DNA of 64,000 bases from Sulfitobacter alexandrii (GTDB lineage: Bacteria > Pseudomonadota > Alphaproteobacteria > Rhodobacterales > Rhodobacteraceae): NCBI RefSeq assembly GCF_001886735.1, contig NZ_CP018076.1, positions 1,116,001 through 1,180,000 of the forward strand, written 5' to 3'. The notes beneath the pieces are model-generated. The model ran no database searches and had not been told where the DNA came from. It saw nothing but the letters and a program-made list of their open reading frames with translations. Every line of letters begins with the position of its first letter. Position 1 is the first letter of the stretch. Positions 1-7,311 of the stretch are shown here, piece after piece. The translations under genes and the position numbers were made by a program.

Positions 1-279
1 TACATGGAACCCTACAAGGTCACGCCGCGCATGATCACCGACGGGCGCAACCAGCTGGTGCTGCGCAGCCCGCTGCATCTGCCGTTCCCGACGCGTTTCC
101 TGCAGGGCACCGCCGATACCGCCGTCAGTGTCGCGACAGCGACGCGGTTGCTGGAACATGCCACGGGGCCGGACATGCGGCTCTTGCTGGTCAAGGACGC
201 CGATCACCGCTTCTCGGACGGTCCCTGCCTTGATCTGATCGTTCAGGCGATACATGAGGTATTGGCGTCAAATGTCTGA
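1..279 (+). CDS. alpha/beta hydrolase, C-terminal part (cut by window edge)
   Basis: Only the last 92 codons are present and the frame is open to the left edge. The fragment fits the C-terminal end of an alpha/beta-hydrolase: a strand followed by GTADTAV, where the acidic triad residue normally lies, and KDADHRF, where the catalytic histidine normally lies. The cap domain and nucleophile elbow are outside the window, so substrate and activity cannot be judged. The stop overlaps the ATG chosen for the next gene (ATGTCTGA), which suggests translational coupling. Confidence 0.75.
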   Translation, partial: YMEPYKVTPRMITDGRNQLVLRSPLHLPFPTRFLQGTADTAVSVATATRLLEHATGPDMRLLLVKDADHRFSDGPCLDLIVQAIHEVLASNV

Positions 280-712
280 AAGAATGAAACAAAGGGTTTC
301 CCTGATTACACTTGGAGCGCGCGACCCGGCGGGGCTGGCCGCCTTTTACGACGCGATGGGATGGCAGCGGGTGGAAAGCCCCGACGGGATCATCGCCTAC
401 GACCTGATCGGGCAGGCACTGGGGATCTACGCGATCGAGAAGCTGGCAGAGGACATCGGCGTGCCGGTCGAGCGTCTGGGGCACGGGGCCGCCACGCTGT
501 CCTACAACGTCCGGGACAAGGCGCAGGTCGCCCCGCTGCTGGCGCGGGCCGAGGCCGCGGGAGGCCGCATCCTGCGGCACGCGCATGACATCTTCTGGGG
601 CGGATACGTCGGCTATTTCGCGGACCCCGAAGACCATGTGTGGGAGGTGACACACAATCCTTACGCCCCGCTGTCGGCGGAGGGTGCCTTTCGCTGGAAC
701 GGCTACGGCTGA
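272..712 (+). CDS. VOC family (glyoxalase/bleomycin-resistance fold) protein
   Basis: A protein of about 146 residues with the vicinal-oxygen-chelate layout: an N-terminal repeat starting with SLITLGARDPAGLAAFY, a second half with YFADPEDHVWEV and a C-terminal HNP. This matches the uncharacterised glyoxalase-like VOC group. Members bind a metal and act on varied small molecules, and no substrate can be read from the sequence. An upstream in-frame ATG exists at 254, but the ATG at 272 overlaps the previous stop and gives the expected N-terminus. Its stop overlaps the next start (ATGA), so it appears to be the middle gene of a coupled set of three. Confidence 0.8.
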   Translation: MSERMKQRVSLITLGARDPAGLAAFYDAMGWQRVESPDGIIAYDLIGQALGIYAIEKLAEDIGVPVERLGHGAATLSYNVRDKAQVAPLLARAEAAGGRILRHAHDIFWGGYVGYFADPEDHVWEVTHNPYAPLSAEGAFRWNGYG

Positions 713-1401
713 TGCGCAAACCCGCCAGCATGTGGAGCCTTGAAACGCTCGGGCGGGTCCGACTGTCGAAACACTTCTTCATGCGCGATTTCCTCTATTC
801 CGAGATCTCGGGCTTTCACGGCATCCCCAACGTGCCGGACGATCCCGATCTGGCGATCGCGAACGGGCGGGCGTTCTGTACCGCGTTGATGGACCCGCTG
901 GAGGAAACCTTTGGCCGGGTCGCGGTGCGGTCCGGATATCGAAGCCGGACGCTGAACCGCTATGGCAACGAGAACGGGCTGAACTGCGCCAGCAACGACA
1001 ATCCGATCGAGTGTCACATCTGGGACCGGGGCGCCGGCGCGGATGCGGTGGCGGGCGCCAGCGTGGTGATCCCCTGGTTCGCAGACCAATATGCCGAAGG
1101 GCGCGACTGGCGGGATCTGGCGTGGTGGGTGCATGACCATCTGCCCTATTCCGAGATGTGGTTCTTTCCCAAGCTCTGCGCGTTCAACCTGGCCTGGCGC
1201 CCGACGCCGAGGCGCACGATTTCCAGCTACATCGCGCCGCGGGGCACCTTGCTGCGCGCGGGGGCGGAACCGGAAGAAGATGCCGCCGCCCGTGCGCGGC
1301 GTTATGCCGATTTTCCGCCGCTTCGGGGCATCATCCTGCCGCAGGTTGCGGCAGCGCGCGCCCGTGATATAGATGATGCGGCGGGCAGGGGTCCGGATTG
1401 A
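712..1401 (+). CDS. conserved protein, peptidase M15 (D-Ala-D-Ala carboxypeptidase-like) fold
   Basis: About 229 residues. The middle carries RSGYRS, then ECHIWD followed by GAGADA, which resembles the SxHxxGxAxD zinc region of M15/hedgehog-type peptidases. A later WWVHDHLPYSEMWF could supply the last histidine ligand. No signal peptide is seen, which is unusual for a cell-wall peptidase, so it may be a cytoplasmic or non-enzymatic relative. The start at 712 was chosen because it overlaps the preceding stop (TGATG) and begins the recognisable region; a longer frame from 640 runs inside the VOC gene. Fold assignment moderate, function unknown. Confidence 0.65.
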   Translation: MRKPASMWSLETLGRVRLSKHFFMRDFLYSEISGFHGIPNVPDDPDLAIANGRAFCTALMDPLEETFGRVAVRSGYRSRTLNRYGNENGLNCASNDNPIECHIWDRGAGADAVAGASVVIPWFADQYAEGRDWRDLAWWVHDHLPYSEMWFFPKLCAFNLAWRPTPRRTISSYIAPRGTLLRAGAEPEEDAAARARRYADFPPLRGIILPQVAAARARDIDDAAGRGPD

Positions 1402-1434
1402 AATACTTTTGAGATCAACAAGGTGCGCTGATTT

Positions 1435-2145
1435 ATGGCCGAGCCTCTGGTCCTGTTGCCCGGCATGATGTGCGACGCGCGGCTGTTCGGCCCCCAGATC
1501 GCGGAACTGTCGGCGGATACCGCCGTGATGCTGGCCCCGATCACGCGGGGCGAACGCATCGAAGAGATCGCATCGGGCATCCTCGACCTGCTGCCCAAGC
1601 GCTTTGCCGTGGCCGGGCAGGGCATGGGAGGGGTCGTCGCCATGGAACTGCTGCGGCGGGCCCCCGATCGGATTACCCGAATATGCCTGATGGGCACCAA
1701 CCCGCTGGCCGAGACGCCCGCCACTGCTGCCGACCGGGAGCCGCGGATCGTGCGGGTCCGTTCCGGCCGTCTGCTGGAAGTGATGCGCGAAGAGCTTCCG
1801 GCGTCGACGCTGGCACCGGGGGCGCAGCGGACCGATGTGCTGGAACTGGCTCTGGATATGGCTGAAACACTGGGATCCGAGATCTACATCCGTCAGGCGC
1901 GCGCCCTGCAGCGGCGGCGCGACCAGCAGGCAGCGCTGCGAAAATGCCGCGCGCCCGCGCTGATCCTCTGCGGCCAGCACGACACTGTCAGCCCGGTCAA
2001 GCGCCACAGTTTCATGGCCGAGCTGATCCCCTATGCCAAGCTTGTCGTTCTGGAGAACGCGGGGCACCTGCCGACGCTTGAGCAGCCGGGCGAGACCACG
2101 GCGGCGCTGCGGGAATGGATGAACCAGCCGCTGGTCCTGCGCTAG
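1435..2145 (+). CDS. alpha/beta hydrolase-fold protein with nucleophile Ser replaced by Gly
   Basis: A 236-residue single-domain alpha/beta-hydrolase. The N-terminal LLPGMMCD resembles the oxyanion-hole loop. The acidic residue lies in LILCGQHDTVSP and the histidine in ENAGHLPTLEQP near the C-terminus. The nucleophile elbow reads GQGMGG at residues 61-66 where the family has G-x-S-x-G, so residue 63 is glycine instead of serine. The protein may therefore be a non-catalytic or alternative-mechanism relative. It stands alone on the plus strand, and its stop overlaps the stop of the convergent GFA-like gene. Confidence 0.85.
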   Translation: MAEPLVLLPGMMCDARLFGPQIAELSADTAVMLAPITRGERIEEIASGILDLLPKRFAVAGQGMGGVVAMELLRRAPDRITRICLMGTNPLAETPATAADREPRIVRVRSGRLLEVMREELPASTLAPGAQRTDVLELALDMAETLGSEIYIRQARALQRRRDQQAALRKCRAPALILCGQHDTVSPVKRHSFMAELIPYAKLVVLENAGHLPTLEQPGETTAALREWMNQPLVLR

Positions 2146-2732
2146 GGGCGCGACCGTTCGTTCAGCAGGCGGCTGCGGGTGCCCTGGGCAAGTACCGTGA
2201 CAGGGCGGACCGGCGTGGCGCTATCGGTGTCGAACAACGGATTGTCCCGCCAGCGCCCGGTGATGCGCCGCAGCGCGATGCGCGCCACCGCCGCGCCGAC
2301 CAGCCGTATGATGCCCTTGTGCCGTGTTTTGTCGTTGCCGGCAGGGATGAACGCCTGCGCCGTGACGGGGCCGAGCGCGGCAGTGTCGGCGATTGCGGCG
2401 GTCCGGATGGCAACAAAGGACATCCGGGGATCGCGCGGCGTGTTGAAGAGGGGTGTGCCGCAGCACGACGCGTACCAGCGCAGCAGGTTCTTTTCACCGA
2501 AGGAAAAGACCGCCAGATGTTCGCTGCCCTTCGTGAGGATCAGATGGTCGGGCGTGGACTGGAAAACGCCGACCGCACCGGGGGCCGGGTCGGGCTGATG
2601 CAGGTACAGTTCCGCCGCGCGGCAGTCCTTGCAGAAACATTCCGCGTGCGTGCCCATGCGGGGGGAGAAGTTCCGCAGATGCCCCTCGATCTGGCCACAG
2701 GTGCAGGTCAGATCGAGGGGCGCGCGGGTCAT
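2142..2732 (-). CDS. GFA/CENP-V-like zinc-binding protein (DUF6151 type)
   Basis: 196 residues with the cysteine pattern of the glutathione-dependent formaldehyde-activating (GFA) fold: CTCG near residue 10, CFCKDC around 33-38, and ASCCGTPLFNT near residue 90. Such proteins bind one or two zinc ions, and a few act in glutathione-linked C1 chemistry. This subgroup has no proven reaction. Its start overlaps the stop of phaZ (ATGA), so it is probably co-transcribed with the PHB depolymerase; whether it has a role in PHB use is unknown. Confidence 0.75.
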   Translation of the reverse strand: MTRAPLDLTCTCGQIEGHLRNFSPRMGTHAECFCKDCRAAELYLHQPDPAPGAVGVFQSTPDHLILTKGSEHLAVFSFGEKNLLRWYASCCGTPLFNTPRDPRMSFVAIRTAAIADTAALGPVTAQAFIPAGNDKTRHKGIIRLVGAAVARIALRRITGRWRDNPLFDTDSATPVRPVTVLAQGTRSRLLNERSRP

Positions 2733-4063
2733 ACCGGGGTGGAGGCCGCGGAATTGCCCTTCGGCTTGTCGGAGGCCTTGGCCGGTGCATTGGCGTTCGC
2801 CGTCTTTTTCTTGCGATATCCCGGCGGCGTGCGGTCCTCGTGGTCGTCGATGAAGTCGAGCACGAGCGGGCGGATGTTGTCGCGCCAGCTGCCGCCGGCG
2901 AAGATCCCGTAGTGGCCCGCACCCTGTTCGAGGTGGCTGGCCTTCTTGCTGTCGGGCAGGCCCGTCAGCAGGTCAAGCGCCGCGACGCACTGGCCGGGCG
3001 CGGAAATGTCATCCTTGGAGCCTTCGACGGTCTTGACCGCGACGGTGGTGATCTTGCCGATATCCACCCGCCGACCGGCAACGGTGAAGCTGTTGTTGGC
3101 GATCTCGTGGCTCTTGAAGATGCGTTCGACGGTGGAGAGGTAGAATTCCGCCGTCATGTCCATCACGGCGAGGTATTCGTCGTAGAACTTGTTGTGCTTG
3201 TCGTAGTCGTGCGCTTCGCCCCGGGCAACGCGGGCGATCTGGTCGCTGAAGGCCTTGAAATGGGTTTCGCCGTTCATGGAAATGAAGGATGCCAGCTGCA
3301 GCAGGCCGGGATAGACCTTGCGCCCGACGCCGGCGTACTTGAACCCGACGCGCTGGATCATCATGTGCTCGAGCTGGCCCATGGTGACGCTGTGGCCGAA
3401 ATCCGTGACTTCGGTCGGGGCGGCGCCCGGATCGATCGGGCCGCCGATTAGGGTCAGGGTGCTGGGCTGTGCCTCGGGCTCTTCCTCTGCCAGGTAGGCG
3501 GTCGCGGCGAGGGCCAGCGGCGCGGGCTGGCAGACCGCGATCACGTGGGTCTTGGGGCCAAGGTGGCGCATGAAGTCGACGAGGTAGAGGGTGTAATCCT
3601 CGATGTCGAACTTGCCCGCGCTGACCGGGATGTCGCGCGCGTTGTGCCAGTCGGTGATGTAGACATCGCAATCCGGCAGCAGGCTGATGACGGTGGAGCG
3701 CAGCAGGGTCGCATAGTGGCCCGACATCGGGGCGACCAGCAGGACCTGACGGCGCGGCGTGCTCCGGCTGGGCGCGGAGAAATGCAGCAGGTCGCCGAAA
3801 TCGCGCGAGAGCACCACTTCGGCCGTGACGACGTGATCCTGCCCGTCCTCGGCGGGGATGGGGGGAATGTTCCAGTCCGGCTTGACGACCATCCGGCTGA
3901 AGGTGCGTTCCGCCACTTCGCCCCACGCGGCCATCCAGTTCAAGCCAGGGTTTGGAAACATCGAGAAAGCAGGGTAGGATGCAAAGGCAAGCGCCGATGC
4001 GCCGAGCCATTGATTGGTATTCCTGACGGTCTCCATCAGGTCGTAAGATGCCATAGTCCGCAT
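2729..4063 (-). CDS. phaZ: intracellular polyhydroxybutyrate depolymerase PhaZ
   Basis: 444 residues. It hydrolyses the native intracellular PHB granule polymer to 3-hydroxybutyrate oligomers. It matches the Ralstonia PhaZ1-type intracellular family, which uses a cysteine nucleophile in place of the lipase-box serine; here AVCQPAP places the cysteine at about residue 178. An N-terminal amphipathic region and a C-terminal basic tail (GYRKKKTANAN) are present. The start at 4063 is supported by a strong AGGAG 6-9 bases upstream, although an open frame continues antisense into phaC. It is divergent from phaC across 99 bases, the usual rhodobacterial arrangement, and its stop overlaps the start of the GFA-like gene. 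Confidence 0.95.
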   Translation of the reverse strand: MRTMASYDLMETVRNTNQWLGASALAFASYPAFSMFPNPGLNWMAAWGEVAERTFSRMVVKPDWNIPPIPAEDGQDHVVTAEVVLSRDFGDLLHFSAPSRSTPRRQVLLVAPMSGHYATLLRSTVISLLPDCDVYITDWHNARDIPVSAGKFDIEDYTLYLVDFMRHLGPKTHVIAVCQPAPLALAATAYLAEEEPEAQPSTLTLIGGPIDPGAAPTEVTDFGHSVTMGQLEHMMIQRVGFKYAGVGRKVYPGLLQLASFISMNGETHFKAFSDQIARVARGEAHDYDKHNKFYDEYLAVMDMTAEFYLSTVERIFKSHEIANNSFTVAGRRVDIGKITTVAVKTVEGSKDDISAPGQCVAALDLLTGLPDSKKASHLEQGAGHYGIFAGGSWRDNIRPLVLDFIDDHEDRTPPGYRKKKTANANAPAKASDKPKGNSAASTPV

Positions 4064-4129
4064 TTGGGTCTCCTTTGGGACCTGATTTGCGCATTCACCG
4101 GCCCGGTCCCTGAAGCGGTTCTTCAAATG

Positions 4130-4141
4130 CTGCACCTGCAA
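4130..4141. promoter_or_regulatory. degenerate PhaR-type operator in the phaZ/phaC divergent region
   Basis: CTGCACCTGCAA matches CTGC-N4-GCAG at seven of eight positions. Paracoccus PhaR is known to bind TGC-rich CTGC-N3/4-GCAG sequences. It lies about 20 bases before phaC in the 99-base divergent promoter region, so it could contribute to phaC or phaZ control. It is weaker than the perfect sites before phaP and phaR. Confidence 0.35.
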
Positions 4142-4162
4142 AGATAGGAGCAAAAGGTTAAG

Positions 4163-5968
4163 ATGACAACTAAAAGCACAGGCGATACCGGATTGAGCGA
4201 GGCATCCCTGGCACGGATGGCGGCGAACATGAAGAAGGTCGAGCAGCTGACGGAACGCCTCGGGCAGGTCATGGCGCACCGCAAGACCCACCGGCAGGCG
4301 CTCGATGGACCGAACCACGATCTCTTTGCCAAGGCGCAGCAGGCCTACCTGACGGAGGCGATGACGAATCCCGCGAAGCTGATGGAACATCAGCTGGGTT
4401 TCTGGACCAAGACGATGACCCATTTCGTGGAGGCGCAGCAGGCGCTGGCCAAGGGGACGCTGTCCGCGCCCGAGGACAAGACACCGAGCGACCGGCGGTT
4501 CACCAATCCGCTGTGGCAGACGCATCCCTATTTCAATTTCGTCAAGCAGCAGTACCTCATCAACGCGCAGGCACTGGAGCAGGCCGTCGAGGACGTGACC
4601 GACATGGACCCGCGCGAGAAGAAGCGGCTGGCCTATTTCAGTCGGCAGATCATCGACATGATGAGTCCGACCAACTTCCTTGCCACCAACCCCGATGCGC
4701 TGGAGCGGGCGATCGAAACCGAGGGCGAGAGCCTGGTGAAGGGGATCGAGAACCTGATCTCGGACCTCGAGGCCAACGACGGCGAACTGATCGTGCGGCT
4801 GGCGGACGAGAAGGCGTTCAAGCTGGGCGAGAACATCGCGACCACGCCGGGCAAGGTCGTCTACCGCAACAAGATGCTGGAACTGATCCAGTACACGCCG
4901 ACCACCGAGAAGGTGCACAAGACGCCGCTGCTCGTGTTCCCGCCATGGATCAACAAGTTCTACATCCTCGACCTGAAGGAACAGAACTCGCTGGTGAAAT
5001 GGGTGGTCGACCAGGGCTATACGCTGTTCATGGTGTCCTGGGTCAACCCCGACAGCACCTACCGCGACGTCGGGATGGAGGACTACATCGAGGACGGGTA
5101 CCTGGCCGCGATGCGCGAGGTCAAGGAGATCACCGGCGAGGATCGCATCAACGTCGTGGGCTACTGCATCGCGGGCACGACACTGGCGATGGTGCTGTCG
5201 CTACTCAAGCAGCGCGGCGACGATACGGTGAAATCCGCGACCTTCTTCACCGCGCTGACCGATTTCTCGGACCAGGGCGAATTCCAGCCCTTCCTGACCG
5301 ACGATTTCATCGACGGGATCGAAGGCGAGACCAGGGACAAGGGGATCCTGCCATCGGTCATCATGGCGCGGACCTTCTCGTTCCTGCGGTCGAACGACCT
5401 GGTCTATGGCCCGGCCGTGAAGCACTACATCATGGGGGAGACACCCCCGGCGTTCGATCTTCTCTACTGGAACGGGGACGGGGCGAACCTGCCCGCGAAG
5501 ATGGCGATGCAGTACCTGCGCGGTCTGTGCCAGCGCAACGAGCTGGCCGAGGGCGGCTATGACCTGCTGGGCCACACCCTGAAACTGGACGATGTCGACG
5601 TGCCGCTGTGCGCGGTCGCCTGCGAGACCGACCACATCGCGCCGTGGAAGGACAGTTTCCGCGGGGTGCAGAAGATGGGATCCAGCGACCGGACCTTCAT
5701 CATGACGCAGTCGGGTCATATCGCGGGGATCGTCAACCCGCCGTCCAAGAAGAAATACGGCCACTACGTGAACCCGTCGCTGGAAGGGGATCACACGCGC
5801 TGGCTGGAAGAGGCGAAGTTCCACGAGGGGTCGTGGTGGCCGCGCTGGGAAAAGTGGCTGAAGAAGCGGTCGGGCACGCGGATTTCGGCACGCACGCCGG
5901 GCGACGACGGGCGCAAGATCCTGTGCGATGCCCCGGGCGACTACGTGGCGAAGAAGGCAAATAGCTGA
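4163..5968 (+). CDS. phaC: class I poly(3-hydroxyalkanoate) synthase PhaC
   Basis: 601 residues, normal for class I synthases. It polymerises (R)-3-hydroxyacyl-CoA, mainly 3-hydroxybutyryl-CoA, at the granule surface. The catalytic core is in the C-terminal half: the PhaC box GYCIAG with nucleophile Cys335, Asp490 in CETDHIAPW, and His519 in SGHIAGIVNP. The N-terminal 200 residues are the variable, less conserved domain. A purine-rich AAGG lies five bases before the ATG. It is followed after 181 bases by the phasin gene, which has its own promoter. Confidence 0.97.
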   Translation: MTTKSTGDTGLSEASLARMAANMKKVEQLTERLGQVMAHRKTHRQALDGPNHDLFAKAQQAYLTEAMTNPAKLMEHQLGFWTKTMTHFVEAQQALAKGTLSAPEDKTPSDRRFTNPLWQTHPYFNFVKQQYLINAQALEQAVEDVTDMDPREKKRLAYFSRQIIDMMSPTNFLATNPDALERAIETEGESLVKGIENLISDLEANDGELIVRLADEKAFKLGENIATTPGKVVYRNKMLELIQYTPTTEKVHKTPLLVFPPWINKFYILDLKEQNSLVKWVVDQGYTLFMVSWVNPDSTYRDVGMEDYIEDGYLAAMREVKEITGEDRINVVGYCIAGTTLAMVLSLLKQRGDDTVKSATFFTALTDFSDQGEFQPFLTDDFIDGIEGETRDKGILPSVIMARTFSFLRSNDLVYGPAVKHYIMGETPPAFDLLYWNGDGANLPAKMAMQYLRGLCQRNELAEGGYDLLGHTLKLDDVDVPLCAVACETDHIAPWKDSFRGVQKMGSSDRTFIMTQSGHIAGIVNPPSKKKYGHYVNPSLEGDHTRWLEEAKFHEGSWWPRWEKWLKKRSGTRISARTPGDDGRKILCDAPGDYVAKKANS

Positions 5969-6004
5969 TCTCGCTGTCATTTTCTGCATGCGCGAGGAAT
6001 TATG

Positions 6005-6015
6005 CTGCAATGCAG
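6005..6015. promoter_or_regulatory. PhaR operator 1 upstream of phaP (CTGC-AAT-GCAG)
   Basis: CTGCAATGCAG is a perfect copy of the CTGC-N3-GCAG dyad known for PhaR binding in Paracoccus. Its start lies 27 bases before the start of operator 2, which would put the two on roughly related faces of the helix. It sits just upstream of the predicted phaP -35 element. Confidence 0.75.
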
Positions 6016-6023
6016 AAAAAACC

Positions 6024-6052
6024 TTGAAATGCTGCGACGCAGCATGTATATA
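6024..6052 (+). promoter_or_regulatory. predicted phaP promoter with PhaR operator in its spacer
   Basis: TTGAAA (6024-6029) and TATATA (6047-6052) are separated by 17 bases, a good sigma70-type arrangement. The second perfect PhaR dyad lies between the two elements, so bound PhaR would block RNA polymerase. This agrees with the known model in which PhaR leaves DNA for PHB granules and phasin is then made. Confidence 0.7.
6032..6042. promoter_or_regulatory. PhaR operator 2 (CTGC-GAC-GCAG)
   Basis: CTGCGACGCAG is a second perfect dyad, placed between the -35 and -10 elements of the predicted phaP promoter. The surrounding GCTGC-GAC-GCAGC extends the symmetry by one base on each side. Confidence 0.75.
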
Positions 6053-6149
6053 CTTTAGGCAGACGCGGAAAGCTGGGTTCACCACTGGACGCGGAAGGCG
6101 GGGATCGCCCCCGTTGAAGTAAACAGAGTAACCTGAAGGATATACAGAG

Positions 6150-6593
6150 ATGACCAAGACACCTGATATGACCGCGATGTTCAAAGACGTTATGGGCTCC
6201 TTCCCGGTCGACACCGCCGCAATGGAAGGCGCGTTCAAGACAAGCGCGACCCTGAACGAGAAACTGTCCGGCGTGGCGCTGAACGCCGTCGAGAAATCCA
6301 CCGAGGTTTCCTCCAAGTGGACCAAGGACACCATCGCCAAGATGACCGAGATGTCCAAGGCGAAGGCCGAGCCTGCCGACTATGCCAAGGCGATGTCCGA
6401 GTTCGCATCGGCGTCGGCCGAATCCGCCGCCGAGCACATGGCCGCCTTTGCCGAGATCGCGAAGAAGGTCCAGATGGACACCGTCGAACTGATGATGGCC
6501 GCCGGCAAGGACATGCAGGAAGAAACGACCGCCGCCATGAAGAAGGCGTCGAACGACGTGCAGGCCGCCACCAAGAAGGCGACCGCGAAGTAA
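6150..6593 (+). CDS. phaP: phasin PhaP, PHB granule-associated protein
   Basis: 147 residues, almost entirely amphipathic alpha-helix rich in Ala, Lys, Glu and Met, as in the phasin family. It coats PHB granules and limits their coalescence. The conserved region spans about residues 30-135 (EKSTEVSSKW, later KKVQMDTVELMMAA) and the C-terminus is Ala/Lys-rich. AAGGA lies nine bases before the ATG. It is flanked upstream by a PhaR-controlled promoter and downstream by a strong terminator, so it is probably a single-gene unit able to reach high expression. Confidence 0.93.
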   Translation: MTKTPDMTAMFKDVMGSFPVDTAAMEGAFKTSATLNEKLSGVALNAVEKSTEVSSKWTKDTIAKMTEMSKAKAEPADYAKAMSEFASASAESAAEHMAAFAEIAKKVQMDTVELMMAAGKDMQEETTAAMKKASNDVQAATKKATAK

Positions 6594-6632
6594 GAGAAGA
6601 CGCGCGACCCCATTCCCTGATCGGGGGAGCCG

Positions 6633-6667
6633 AAGGGCGGGTGCTGATGCACCCGCCCTTTCTTTTT
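6633..6667 (+). terminator. Rho-independent terminator after phaP
   Basis: A perfect 12-base-pair GC-rich stem (6633-6644 with 6649-6660, containing GGGCGGGTGC) with a TGAT loop is followed by TCTTTTT. It lies 39 bases after the phaP stop and ends before the phaR operator, separating the two units. Confidence 0.92.
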
Positions 6668-6685
6668 GTGAAACATGGGCCTAAG

Positions 6686-6696
6686 CTGCAATGCAG
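6686..6696. promoter_or_regulatory. PhaR operator upstream of phaR (autoregulation)
   Basis: CTGCAATGCAG is identical in all 11 bases to operator 1 before phaP, and lies 21 bases before the phaR start codon. The position fits autorepression of phaR by its own product. Confidence 0.72.
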
Positions 6697-6717
6697 CACG
6701 TATTCGGGAGGATGACT

Positions 6718-7290
6718 GTGGCGGACCAACCCAAGCCTTTGCTGATCAAGCGCTACGCGTCTCGGAGGCTTTATAACACCGAGACCAGCGATTACGTCAC
6801 GCTGGAGGATATCGCGGGATTCATCCGCGATGGCCGCGAAGTGCAGATCGTGGATCTCAAGTCGGGCGACGACCTGACGCGGCAATACCTGTTGCAGATC
6901 ATCGCCGAGCACGAGAGCCGGGGCGAGAGTGTGCTGCCGGTGGAAGTGCTGAACGACCTGGTCCGCAGCTACATGTCCGGCAACGTATCGGTCGTGCCGC
7001 AATTCCTGCAGGCGTCCTTCGACATGCTGCGCGACGGTCAGGCCAAGATGATGGAGAACATGTCGTCGATGAACCCGATGGCGACGATGCCGGGGATGGA
7101 GGCGGTCAAGGCGCAGCAGGAAGCCTTCATGAAGGCGATGACCGCCGGATGGGGCGGCAAGGGCGGGATGGGGACCACGATGCCCGAGATGCCGTCGAAG
7201 GACTCCGAGCCGTCAGAGAGCGCCGAGGATCTTGACGCGATCAAGAAGCAGCTGGCCGAGCTGCAGGACAAGCTCTCACGGATGAAGTGA
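6718..7290 (+). CDS. phaR: PHB-responsive transcriptional repressor PhaR
   Basis: 190 residues. The N-terminal 65 residues (LLIKRYASRRLYNTETSDYV and on) are the conserved PhaR/PHB_acc_N DNA-binding domain. A second conserved block follows to about residue 110, and then a Met/Gly-rich, low-complexity region. PhaR represses phasin genes and senses PHB by binding granules. The GTG at 6718 was chosen: GGGAGG ends six bases upstream, whereas the ATG at 6712 directly abuts that ribosome site. The C-terminus ends in a short coiled-coil-like helix (IKKQLAELQDKLSRMK). Confidence 0.94.
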   Translation: MADQPKPLLIKRYASRRLYNTETSDYVTLEDIAGFIRDGREVQIVDLKSGDDLTRQYLLQIIAEHESRGESVLPVEVLNDLVRSYMSGNVSVVPQFLQASFDMLRDGQAKMMENMSSMNPMATMPGMEAVKAQQEAFMKAMTAGWGGKGGMGTTMPEMPSKDSEPSESAEDLDAIKKQLAELQDKLSRMK

Positions 7291-7311
7291 TCCGACAGCC
7301 GGGGTGCGCGG

